Source: Pyrenophora tritici-repentis
Taxonomy: Eukaryota; Ascomycota; Dothideomycetes; Pleosporales; Pleosporaceae
Assembly: GCF_003171515.1 (NCBI RefSeq)
Contig: NC_089394.1
Location: 124,001-188,000, forward strand
Reading direction: 5' to 3'
DNA length: 64,000 bases
Shown piece by piece: positions 9,680-19,914 of the stretch (position 1 is its first letter; each line of letters starts with the position of its first letter). The notes beneath the pieces are model-generated. The model was not told the origin of the DNA. It did not search any database and saw nothing but the letters and a program-made list of their open reading frames with translations. Made by a program: the position numbers and the translations under genes.

Positions 9680-11104
9680 ATGGATACATTACCACAGGAG
9701 CTCATCAACAAAATCGTCTTGTATCTAGAGCGCTATCCTGGTCAGGAACAGGCCCCGATACTTGAACAGTGCGGACACCATTCTAAGCTCCCACAGTATG
9801 CGACTATTTCTAGCCATTGGAAAGAGGCTGTGGAATTCGTCACATTTCATCGTTTGCACATCAAGAGTCATGAGCTGAGTCAGCTCGAGGCCATGGTGAC
9901 CGGCAATCGTATCAAATACCTAACGAGACTTTCCTTCGAGATTATACTCGCAGAGTACTCAGAAGAAAGCTGCGGACGTGTTGAGTCAACAGAAGAACAA
10001 CAATGCAATGATGAAGCCTTCACCCAAGCTATCGCAGACTTGTTCTCTCTAGTGAGAAAGTGGGAAGATGCAGGCCTAGTACATGGTTTGCGACTACAAC
10101 TAAGGGATGTGTGTTCCCCGACCGACTGTCGCGACCGCAACCAAATCGACCTTGAAATGTCACAGCGCAAGCGTGGGATAGACATTTTCGAAAAGCGATG
10201 GGTGAACTCCTATATCCATCTCTCCAGACCGGAAATGATACCCACGCTCTCGAGCATCGTACATTTCCACCTTCAAGGCCACGTTTCGCGGAAGGTGGCC
10301 CTTGTAGTCGGACCTGGTCTAGCTGCAGTTCTACCCAACCTACAGAGTTTCTACTGGGAATTCGGAGAGGTAGATGACAAGTCCATCAACGTGGAAAGCA
10401 GGGCCTCCTTCGCGAGGGTGCTCGAGCAGACTAAGCTCGACAAATGCTCTGCGGCTGAAATCACCTTCCATCAAGACCCTGTAGAGGACCATCGCGTGGC
10501 TGAACCTTCGCGTATACCAATAGGCGCACTCTACGATCCGTTCAGCGCATCTCTGCGTATCTTTTCGCAGAACCTGACTTCCCTTATTCTGGACGGCTTT
10601 GTTGACTCGACTCTGTTCTGGCCTTCAAGCCATGAGATAAGCTCCATACCCAGCTGGCCAAACCTCAGGAAGCTGATAGTCTTATTCAACATGGCCGCCC
10701 CGTCTAGCGAGTGGTACTTTGACGGAACACCAGGCGAGATCGTGGAACAATTTCGCGACCATGAAGATGCAAAGATATTAGATCCGCTCGTCACGGCTTT
10801 CGCAAAGGCGGTCCAAAAGATGCCGCTCCTCGAACAGTTCCTGCTCGAAACGGAGCTTGGCCACGATATAGGCTACTGGGATATATCGTACCATGCGCCT
10901 GGAATCAAAGCGGACTGGGACGAAAACGAAGATGATGCTAAGGTGCGACGGGTCTACTATTCCGTCGGGGAAGTATGGAGCCCAGATGACTTCATCGCAG
11001 AAGCTTTTCGACGCATCGGACGGGATAGTCATGGGCCGGAGCTGATTGAAAGGTTTCACGAGCTCAGGACTTGGCCGCTTGAGTCTCCTTGGAGCTGGTT
11101 TTGA
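9680..11104 (+). CDS. F-box-like protein (fungal DUF6546-type)
   Basis: A 474-aa protein starting at the ATG opening MDTLPQELINKIVLYLERY, which is an F-box-like helix pair. The frame runs open upstream, but that part has no domain and reads through transposon-flank sequence. The rest resembles the large fungal family of F-box-like proteins of unknown target: LPQYATISSHWKEAVEFVTF, a shallow alternation of helices and strands, and an acidic C-terminus ending ELRTWPLESPWSWF. Family members are thought to recruit substrates to SCF ubiquitin ligases; the target is not predictable. It is a single exon without RIP stops. It sits directly beside transposons, and such families vary greatly in copy number. 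Confidence 0.75.
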   Translation: MDTLPQELINKIVLYLERYPGQEQAPILEQCGHHSKLPQYATISSHWKEAVEFVTFHRLHIKSHELSQLEAMVTGNRIKYLTRLSFEIILAEYSEESCGRVESTEEQQCNDEAFTQAIADLFSLVRKWEDAGLVHGLRLQLRDVCSPTDCRDRNQIDLEMSQRKRGIDIFEKRWVNSYIHLSRPEMIPTLSSIVHFHLQGHVSRKVALVVGPGLAAVLPNLQSFYWEFGEVDDKSINVESRASFARVLEQTKLDKCSAAEITFHQDPVEDHRVAEPSRIPIGALYDPFSASLRIFSQNLTSLILDGFVDSTLFWPSSHEISSIPSWPNLRKLIVLFNMAAPSSEWYFDGTPGEIVEQFRDHEDAKILDPLVTAFAKAVQKMPLLEQFLLETELGHDIGYWDISYHAPGIKADWDENEDDAKVRRVYYSVGEVWSPDDFIAEAFRRIGRDSHGPELIERFHELRTWPLESPWSWF

Positions 11105-11452
11105 CCTATGTAATGAACCTATCTGCGCTTTTACAAATGACTATGCAGTCTTGATACCTCTTGCCGAACCATTGACCGCCACAACGACCCTGTGTGTGTC
11201 GCTGCTGTAACGGGCTGAGCCCTAGGTCACATGACTAGGCCGCTGGCCTAGTCGCTTCCTTCCTTCTATCACTCCTTCCCCCAGCAGCCCGTGCACCAAC
11301 CCAAACAAAGCGGGATGGCCGCCCACTTTCCTCTTCTTCTCTTCATCTCGACTGTAAATAGCATCTGGATTAGGTAGCTGGAATACAGTGCCTACAGACC
11401 GTTCACACTCTATAGCACGTTTAAGTGTTTCTCGTTGCCCTCTACGCCGAAA
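11105..11452. other. 5' region of a degenerate hAT copy; no gene
   Basis: About 350 bp between the F-box-like gene and the first codon of the hAT-2 transposase remnant. It contains a short GGCTGAGCCCTAGG / CCGCTGGCCTAG-type palindromic stretch at 11210-11255 that could be near the transposon end. No exact terminus was found. Confidence 0.4.
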
Positions 11453-12870
11453 ATGCCGCTTCGTAACCTAAAACGCGTCGCCGAGGGCACTCGCGGCCCC
11501 CGCGGCCCCTATAAGCGCGTCAAAACAGCTAAAGGCAGTGCCTCGCTGCCTATCCGCACCTCGCCACGTAAAGCCCTAGTTGCTGCAGCAAGCTAGGCTA
11601 CTGAAGACGCGCCGTTCGAGTCGCAGTTGCGCGACGCCATACCAGAAGCTACTATACAACCGCTGGCCGAGGGTAGTAGGGCTGCTACGGAGGCTACAAG
11701 TGAGGCTATTAAAAGCGGGGATAATAGTGGCTTTAATGATGAGTTCACGGACAACTTTAACGGCATTAATTAGAAGCGTTTACCGCGTTTTACGAAGCTG
11801 CTGCGTACGTTAAAGCGCAACAAAAGCTAGGTATATTAGTACGGTTACCGCGTTACCTCTCTCCGTGAGCCTTATCGTACGTTCTTTGTTTGCAAATACT
11901 GCTATAATCGTAAGATCTTTTGCACCTATCTAGAGGTTACAAAGTTAACTAGTAACGCCATTAATTACCTCGCGCAGAAGCTACTTAACTACGGCTACGA
12001 TCGCAAAGGTAAACTAGATTCGATTACACTACTACGAGGCTAAACGACGCTTAAGATGATGACTAAGGGCAGTGTTAATATACCTTAAGGTATTACTAAC
12101 GAGCTCAGCAACTTCGACGTACAGCGCTTTCGATACGCCGCTGTTACGTAGCTTGTCGACAATAACCACCCGCTCCGCGAGTTCAAAACGCCTGCTTTTA
12201 AGTAGATAATAGAGTTTGCTAACCTAGAGGCTGCTAACGCGCTGTGGGTAAGTCACAACAGTGTAGCTAGCTTCGTGATGAGGCTGTATCGCTATATAGA
12301 ACCGCAGGTTGTTTAGATGCTCTCGTCGGCTATTAGTAAGATCTATGTAAGCTTCGACGGCTAGACAACAAAAGGCGGCAAGCGCGGCTTCTTTGGAGTT
12401 GTTGCTCATTTTGCTGACGCCGACGGCACTATCAGGGACCTGCCTATCGCGCTGCCTCAGCTTACGGGCGCCCACACGGGCGAGAGGATAGCTAAAGTTG
12501 TTAGCAATATAATCGATGTCTTTAGTATAACACGTAGCCAGCTTAGGTACTTTGTGCTCAACAACGCGTACGCTAACGACACTGCCGTCACTAAACTCGC
12601 CTAGCGCTTTAAATTCACAGCAAGCTATCACCGCCTCCGCTGTAGCCCTCACACACTTAACTTAGTAGGGCAGATGATTATCTTCGGCTTTAATAAGGAC
12701 GCGAACGACAATGATCAGGACGAGCACAAAACAGAGGCAGCCTACCTACAAGAATGGCGGCAGCAAGGTCCGCTTAGTGTACTAATCGATATTATCAACT
12801 ACATCCAAACCCCGCAATAACACGATCTGTTTGCTAATTGCTAGCGCTGTGTTAACGCTAAGTGTCACGG
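11453..12870 (+). pseudogene. hAT transposase, RIP-mutated (hAT-2)
   Basis: Translating from the ATG at 11453 (MPLRNLKRVAEGTRGPRGPY) gives a colinear hAT transposase: a Cys-pair segment (FFVCKYCYNRKIF), then SFDG-stop-TTKGGKRGFFGVV (stop at 12362-12364), DLPIALPQLTGAHTGE and NYIQTPQ. The stops fall where relatives have Trp or Gln, nearly all TAG, which is the pattern left by C-to-T or G-to-A change. The hATC C-terminus is missing. The copy ends at 12872, where an LTR-like repeat begins. Relatives are at 1475-4006, 55450-58128 and 61173-62170. Confidence 0.85.
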
Positions 12871-12872
12871 TT

Positions 12873-13022
12873 TGGGGTCTCTCCTGCTCTGCTCCTGTAG
12901 TCGCAACTTACCTTTGTAATGGACCGATGCCTATCTGGGACTAGCGCTGTTGATGGTCACCCACCTACATATACAGTTTGTAGACTTAGACAATACAACC
13001 TTAGTTCAATCCTTCAATTCTT
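12873..13022 (+). repeat. LTR-like repeat, copy 1
   Basis: Begins TGTCACGGTTTGG. It shares GATGCCTATCTG, GACTAGCGCTGTT, GGTCACCCACCTACAT and AACCTTAGTTCAATCC with the reverse complement of 59240-59354. A TGTCACGG start is typical of fungal Gypsy LTRs. The 3' end is not fixed. It abuts the truncated hAT-2. Confidence 0.55.
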
Positions 13023-14637
13023 CCAGCACCCACAATCCCCCACACCTTCAACAACTGTACCTTTGAGGGCTAGACTATAACAGTTATCTCTTCTCTAGTC
13101 TACTTGCGGATTAGATAATTGCGATATTATTCCTCCGCCTATAAACCCTTTAGCATATAGAGGACAACTATCAACGTGGTTTATAATCAAGTGGCTTATC
13201 TAACTAAGTGGCTTAACCCTAGCTAAGGCGACTACGTCAACACTATTACACACCATAATAACTCAAACTTGACACAGAGCAGCTTGGATCCCGGGAATCA
13301 CGGATAGACGTCTTCTGGATAAGGCCCAGCCATTGGCAGTAGGATGCAGGTGCTGACATAGACTTTCTATGGCACTAATGAAATCTATTCTTGCTATGTG
13401 ATGGCCTTTTTTTGAATGCAAACCCTGGACAGCACCATATCACCCAATGATCAAAACATGGTCCTCTCTGGCTTGCCGCCATACACAGTGCATTAATATG
13501 ATATGCTATTCTTGACTATGTAGAGTTACAGTGCTACTTTCTTCATCTGTCTATGCAGGACGTAGCATACTTGATGCTTAGCTTTTGGCGCTGATTGTGG
13601 AACTATCCAAACAGTGTTGACTAGCAATAGGGCATGCTTCGACATAGTTCACCCCAATCAAAGGTATCGCTTATTACTACCGTGATTTAGCGCTTTATGG
13701 TGGATCGGAAAGTCGTTTCTTCTCTCTGCTCGCTTGTGGGCAGCCTGGCTAACATTGTCCTGTTGCCAAAGATCTGCACAATCCTCTGGTTGATGATAAC
13801 AAAGCCAGCACGGTTAAGATTTGCTGCTAGAGCAACGTAGCCAACAGAAGCTTCTACCAGTGGTAAGAAGCGCATCACATTATAGACTGCTTGAATAGTT
13901 GACAGGGACGAGCAGAATTCGAAAGGGGGAAAAGCAAGAGAGCTGAAGAAAGCAGCGAGGGCATTGGTGTGAAGGAGTATAACGCATGTCAGCACATTAA
14001 TAGGACCACGCTGGTTGTCGATGGGCGACAAAGATTGACAATTCGGGCAGGTCCAGCCATGTCTGCGCCGACTATTATGGGTAATATACCAGTAGCTGCA
14101 GGTGGAGTTCAGGTACGACTATACAACGATGGCTATAGAAGGGAGGACTAAGGCGTTGTGTAGTGAAGGCATCCTGGTCCCCAAAAGACAAGCTCCGAAG
14201 GGTTAAAACTAGCGATCTATAAATAGCGATGGAGGAATAGCGGACGGATTCTTCTACGTGCGTTGAGTCTCTGTTCCGTGTATCTCCAAACCTTCTATTC
14301 TATTCAAGCCAATAGTGCAAGCATAGTGACAGTACTTAAGATCTTTGGCGGGCTCTGGATAGGCTCCAGTAGTTCTGTGGAGCGACCCCGGTCGTGTTCC
14401 GGAGTGACTTCGGTGGTTTATTCGGAGCGACTCCGGGTAGTCATCTAAGTATATAGAGCAACTCTACGGAGGAGAACAAAAAGAGGGTGTGTGCCGCGAT
14501 GAGATTGATATATAAAGAGAGAAAATTGTCCTCAAGTTGAATAGACACAGTTCACAACTCCAACTGTTTACAACACTCTTTCCACCATAATCAACTACAC
14601 CTATTCACGTTCCTCAACAAACATCTTTAATACAAAC
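13023..14637. other. No supported gene; AT-rich degenerate sequence
   Basis: No recognisable coding region. The best open frame (minus, 13687-14031, 114 aa) is hydrophobic in part but has no domain I know. The last ~150 bp hold a TATATAAAG box near 14508 and a C/A-rich leader, which fit the promoter of the secreted-protein gene at 14638. Confidence 0.4.
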
Positions 14638-15072
14638 ATGTTCGCCCTCAACGTCCTCGTCGGCCTTCTCGCCGCCGCCACCGTCTCCTCCTCGCCTATT
14701 GCCGAGGACACTGCCCTCGCAGCCCGCCAGACCACCTGGACATGCCCTGACATCGGCAAAAGCACTTGGGGCGGCGCACCGTTGATCACCGCACCTGACG
14801 CCAAGAACAGCCGCTGCTGCGTAACGGGATGGTCCTATGTGTGGGGCGAGGGGCGCGAGATCTGCTGCCGCAACGACCCGGCCCTGCTCGAGGATCCGAC
14901 TTACAAGTACGCGCTGCCCTGCACCAGCGAGTTTTGGACTTCGGGAGGCCCTAAGATTGCCCTGCTGCGGAGTTGCAACATCGAGGACCCCAAGAACTTC
15001 CGCTGCAGCGCCGAATGTGACGGCGTCCCCTGGTTGTACCCTACCCCCAAGCCCTGCCCGGCCAAGAACTAA
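14638..15072 (+). CDS. Small secreted cysteine-rich protein
   Basis: A 144-aa protein with a clear secretion signal (residues 1-19, hydrophobic core LVGLLAAATVSS). A short pro-segment ends LAARQ, a possible Kex2-like or dibasic-type cut. The mature part has 10 cysteines, including two CC pairs (SRCCVTG and EICCRND) and a C-x3-C near the end. Ten cysteines allow five disulfides. A TATA box lies about 130 bp upstream. There is no transmembrane segment and no enzyme motif. Size, cysteine content and position in a transposon-rich region fit an apoplastic effector-like or antimicrobial protein. That role is inference, and no specific family was recognised. Confidence 0.8.
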   Translation: MFALNVLVGLLAAATVSSSPIAEDTALAARQTTWTCPDIGKSTWGGAPLITAPDAKNSRCCVTGWSYVWGEGREICCRNDPALLEDPTYKYALPCTSEFWTSGGPKIALLRSCNIEDPKNFRCSAECDGVPWLYPTPKPCPAKN

Positions 15073-17083
15073 GGGATTCCGCCTGCCGACGACCGCCATC
15101 CTCGGCTGTACCGCGATGCTAGGACTTTTCTGGTTAAGAAATAGGGTGCTATGGTAGCTTTCGAAGTGTTGTTGTGTTGGCTTCTTTGTTTAATCTTGGA
15201 TTTGTACATACAGCTTGTCAGGAGGGGTCGAATAGTTTAAGGAGAAAATACATCTGTTGCGGTGCGAATTTACTGGTCCCTTCTCGACGTATACTGTGCA
15301 AACCTGCGTTTTTTGTTGATTTGAGAAATACTCCTAATTCGGCAAACTAGCAACCATCATATTAGCCAACAAAAACAACCCCTGTCCGTGACTCTTGGTC
15401 GGAACTTGGCACAAAGCTCGGCTGAGCGGCGCGTCCCGGCACAGAAACTGATAGCCCGAGTCTGGAAGAAATGGAATGTACAACTCAATGTCGCGATCAC
15501 TAGCTTCATAATTAGCTTGATTGCAACGAAAGACAATTCCAAAAACAGAAGAAACGAAAGAGGATCGTCGCTCAAACCCCGTGGGGATTCTATCCACCCG
15601 GTTGACTCGTATTTCGCTTAGGACGACTGATCCCCCGCAAACCGCGGCCCGTGAACTCGTGTGCGCAGCGCCTGATAAGATAAATGCATGTAATATGAGT
15701 CCACCCCTCCCCACTTATCACGTCTCCAGCCGGCCCAGTCCTGAAAAACACCACCCCGATTAATGAAGATAGGCGCCGAAACTGGTACACAGCCCCGAAA
15801 GAGCCTCTAGGCCAAGAAGGATGAACAGCCAACGAAAATGTTGCGGAATAAAGCGACGAAGCAGCGGGAGTAGAAGGCGCGTTCTCAAGCCTGCGCCCCC
15901 TTTTAAGTAGGGCCGGGTGCGGCGTGGCAAAGGCGAGGCTGAAAGCCTAGCCGAAGCTCTAAGTACTTACAGACTTAGAAGTCCCCCGGCCGAGGTCGCA
16001 ACACGAGCCTTCTTAAGTAATATAACCGGCAGAGGAAGCATAGCTACGCCTCCTTCAAGAGTACAGCACCGACAAGATCTAGGCTAGCTACGCCCTTAAT
16101 GAATAGTTCCGAATTCACATCTCCTTCTTAACCGGGCCTGACTCTACTTATAATCTTTTCCACGGAAATATATCGCTTGATCCACTCCTATATGTCCGAC
16201 TAGCTGATGTGGCTCTACAGATTGATTTTTGTTGAGCACAGAAAGAGATCGCAGACACCATGAGATCGTCCCTTCTTGGTTGTCATGACCAGAAACAAAA
16301 CGCATTAAGTACGGGGCCAGTTGCAATCATGATGCGACAACGTCAACAGAAGCTTTCGTTTTCCTTAAAGTCGTCAATCAAGGTACAACATAAGCCTTCC
16401 ACCGATTTGGTATTAAACTTAGTAGGAATAGCTGCTGCACATTGCATGTACAATATGATCTTTATGACGTACGCTACGGCATAATGCGCGATGCGGTGTA
16501 ATGCGTAGTTCGGCGCAATGCGTGGAAGCATTATTCAGCCCTGTATAGGATTAAGTTGGAACCTTGTTTATTTGAAGGCTTAAGGGTTTTGAAACATGTG
16601 TTTCGCGCATAAAGGCACGTGACGCTAGACACAGTGGAATTCTGTTGTTGTTCCCCGCCAAGCACTAGCCAAGGCCGAGTTAGCGCACGTCACCTGTGAA
16701 CGCCTGACATGCCGTTTCAACTTGTGTAGCGCCTCATGCTGTTCTAGTATTCTCTCCGCAAAACACACTCCACGATGTTGGCGTACAATGCGGACTTGGC
16801 ACGCATGTTCTGGGCACTATCGTTCTCTCTGCGATGCACACATGTTTTGATGCGCAATAGCAACTACACAAGAGCGACTCAATGTATAAAGACGAACCCT
16901 AATGCCGTGGTTAGAACAGCATCAAAGCATCACATCTTCTCTTCACACCACCTCTTCTTCACTTCTTATCTGTTGATCCAGATACCATTTTTTCCATCGG
17001 ATACTTGACGTGTCCACTTTAGAACCCCTTTCAAACCAACTCTTCCATCGACTCTTCCAACATCTCTTCCACCGACAACTAAC
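15073..17083. other. No supported gene
   Basis: Overlapping short ORFs on both strands around 15334-15832 and 16144-16530 show no domain, no secretion signal and no convincing intron. The final ~160 bp (16920-17083) are C/T-rich with many CTTC/CACC runs, as in fungal promoters and leaders, directly before the ATG of the Kex2-repeat precursor. Confidence 0.4.
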
Positions 17084-19391
17084 ATGCGCTACACTACCGC
17101 TACCGCTTTCGCCGCCATGATGGGCATGTCTGCCCTTCATGCTGCACCTGTTGGTCCCAACCACCCGTCTGGTGCGGATCATCTCGGCATGCCTATGGTT
17201 TATGACGACAGCATATTCCAAGAGAAGACGGTCTCTCGGCTTCACTCACGCACACCCGATCATTTCAAAACCAACGATTACAGGCTCGGATCTGCGGCGA
17301 GCGAGGAGGCAAGGCGTCGTTTCCCCAATCTTCCTACGGTGAATGGCAAACGCGAGACAGGTGGCCGCCGCATTGGTAAAGCCCCTGAGCCTGTCGCTTG
17401 TAAGAACTGTTGGCATGATGGGACATTCACTACCTACTACACCAAGAAGCGCGAGGCAAGCCCTCAACGTGGTCGCGGAGCCGTAAATGCCGTCAAGGGC
17501 ATTGGTGGTGCCCTTGGTTTTCTCAGTGATGGACTCACAATCCACAATGCTGTTACCCAGAAGCGCGAGGCAAGCCCCCAGCGTGGCCGCGGTGCCGTGA
17601 ATGCTATCAAGGGCATTGGTGGTGCCCTTGGTTTTCTCAGTGATGGACTCACAATCCACAATGCTGTTACCCAGAAGCGCGAGGCAAGCCCCCAGCGTGG
17701 CCGCGGTGCCGTGAATGCTATCAAGGGCATTGGTGGTGCCCTTGGTTTTCTCAGTGATGGACTCACAATCCACAATGCTGTTACCCAGAAGCGCGAGGCA
17801 AGCCCCAGCGTGGCCGCGGTGCCGTGAATGCTATCAAGGGCATTGGTGGTGCCCTTGGTTTTCTCAGTGATGGACTCACAATCCACAATGCTGTTACCCA
17901 GAAGCGCGAGGCAAGCCCCAGCGTGGCCGCGGTGCCGTGAATGCTATCAAGGGCATTGGTGGTGCCCTTGGTTTTCTCAGTGATGGACTCACAATCCACA
18001 ATGCTGTTACCCAGAAGCGCGAAGCAAGCTTCCAGCGTACCCACCCCGGCAACACTTACGAAAACATGCCTGGCCTTGACACGGTCGAACCCAACGCCAT
18101 TCAGCAGAAGCGCGAGAACCTACAAAATGTTGCCACAATCGATCCTAACGCCATCGCTTCCCTGCACAATAACGGCATTCCCCAGAAGCGTGAGGCTAGC
18201 CCTTCCCGTATCCCCATTGGCGACCATACACCTGGATATACGATCAACTTCCCTGACGCGGGTAAGGATTACAGCATAGGAAAGCGTGAGGCTAGCCCTA
18301 ACCGTGGTGACGATAACCCTATATCCGGACATCTGGCTACCGACCCCAGCTACCTAAAGAAAGAGAACACCAAATCTATCCACGAGACGCGCGACGCAAG
18401 CCGTTTCTATGGCGAGCAAATAGGCGGAACTGCCGAAACTGATCTCGCTAAGGTCTATCAGATGCTCCGAGAAGACCGCTCAAGACACGAATCTATCCAC
18501 CAGACGCGCGACGCCAGCCCTCAAGGTTATGCCGAAACTGCCGCTGATCAGACCCTGCGCCAGCTTGGGTTCGAGAAAGTGCACAGCAAATCTACCCACG
18601 AGACGCGCGACGCCAGCCGCGACGGCGGCCATTTCTCTAACAAGCCTTTGGGCGGAATTCCCGAAACTGATTGGGATAAGGTCAACGAGATGCGCCAAGC
18701 CAGCCGCCCAAGAGACAAATCTATCCACCAGACGCGCGAGGCTGCCCTTGACACTACCCTGGAGACTGATCAGCTCGTCCATCCTGGCTGGATCGACCAC
18801 AAGCCCGTATCTTCACTTCTCCAGACACGCGAGGCTGCCCATGACAGTGATAAGATTGTGGTTGTTCATCCCGATATCTTCGCCTCGCCTCTGCCCCAGG
18901 CTACCCCCAGCTTTCCTTTTCCCGGAGATAATACCGGAACCTTCCGTGGCCTGAAGCGCGAGGCTGAAGCTCAGCGTAGCCAGCTAAAGGGCCAGCCCAA
19001 GCTGCCCGAGGCTATCGGCGCCGGTATGCCCACAGATGGCACCGCCCCCGTTAATCTCCTAAAGCGCGAGGCTGAAGCTCAGCGCAACAACGGTGGCATG
19101 CCTTACACAAACCTCGGCGGAGAGTTGGGCATAAACGACAGATTCGGTCGCAATACCCTTAACGAGCGCGAGGCTGAGCCTAAGAACAAGCTAACGGCGC
19201 CTTCCATGACTACCGACGCCGAGGTAGATCCCTTGATCATCGGATACCAGAAGCGCGAGGCTGAAGCTCAGCGCAACAGCAGGATCATTGGGAACACGCC
19301 GACTTCAAAGTGCCCTGGTTACACTTGCGCTTATGGCCCCCCCGCGGTGGATGAGATGGGGGTTCAAATGAAGTACCACCAGTGCTGTTGA
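17084..19391 (+). CDS. Kex2-processed repeat precursor (KEP-type), two 1-nt frameshifts
   Basis: A secretory precursor. The signal peptide is MRYTTATAFAAMMGMSALHA; about 14-18 peptide modules follow, each bounded by KR or TR and an EA/DA-type spacer (KREAS, KREAEAQR, TRDAS, TREAA). Kex2 would cut after the basic pair, and a Ste13-like dipeptidase would trim the EA spacers, releasing many peptides in the secretory pathway. The N-terminal modules are five tandem 114/113-bp units (17447-18014). Two units have four C instead of five (17803-17806 and 17916-17919), so the frame breaks at 17827 and reopens in the frame read from 17937. Allowing for both losses the gene is exactly 770 codons. The last module is Cys-rich (CPGYTC...HQCC). 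No UstYa/DUF3328 gene lies nearby, so a cyclised RiPP is unproven. Confidence 0.85.
17447..18014 (+). repeat. Five tandem 114-bp units inside the Kex2-repeat gene
   Basis: Units start at 17447, 17561, 17675, 17789 and 17902; lengths are 114, 114, 114, 113 and 113. Unit 1 is diverged at synonymous sites, while units 2-5 are nearly identical, which indicates recent amplification or homogenisation. Each encodes one KR-bounded peptide with a basic N-terminus (SPQRGRG) and a Gly-rich hydrophobic helix-like body (IKGIGGALGFLSDGL). Confidence 0.95.
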
Positions 19392-19914
19392 CTTTCCCTT
19401 TCCATCTGAGCAATTAGCTTGGGGGTGTGAGAGGAGCTGGATTAAGAGGCTGATGGGGGACGATCGGTTTGATGGCGGTATAGAAACGACATGATGTTTA
19501 TGAACTATAGATAGATGCATTTTAGACGGGGTTTTAGGTATTTTATGATTGTTAATTTTAAGCAGTTTTCTTCTATACTGTTGAGAATATCTGGGTTCAG
19601 TCCAGGTAGAAGGTGCTTGGGGATCACATGATGTGCTGGTGTGGCAGGCACTGCCCGGTGGGCAATAGCACCCACCACAATAGAGTGAGACCTTGACACA
19701 TGACACGATAGTCAATACAATACGTTGTAGCCACCCCGCCTTGTCCCTCCTCCCACTCGGTTATCCATAGTAGTCATACTACTAGAGGGACCTTGTTCCA
19801 ATATATACTCTTATTCTTTTGTTATATGCAGCAGCGTGAAGATATCAATCTCGCAACCACAACTACTATACCATTACACTCCAAGCCCCACTTTCATTGC
19901 TACTGCATCAACAC
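19392..19914. other. Intergenic, no gene seen
   Basis: This is the 3' region of the Kex2-repeat gene followed by sequence rich in C/A runs next to the decayed PrpD 3' end. No coding structure was found. Confidence 0.5.

Noticed and set aside
13687..14031. 114-aa minus-strand ORF as a gene
   Set aside because: Partly hydrophobic but no signal peptide, domain, intron or promoter evidence; surrounded by degenerate repeats.
17084..19391. Mating pheromone (alpha-factor) gene or dikaritin RiPP cluster
   Set aside because: KREAEA spacers are shared with alpha-factor, but module sequences differ from one another and lack a short repeated pheromone-like core with flanking Trp. No DUF3328 (UstYa) or other tailoring gene is visible within the window.
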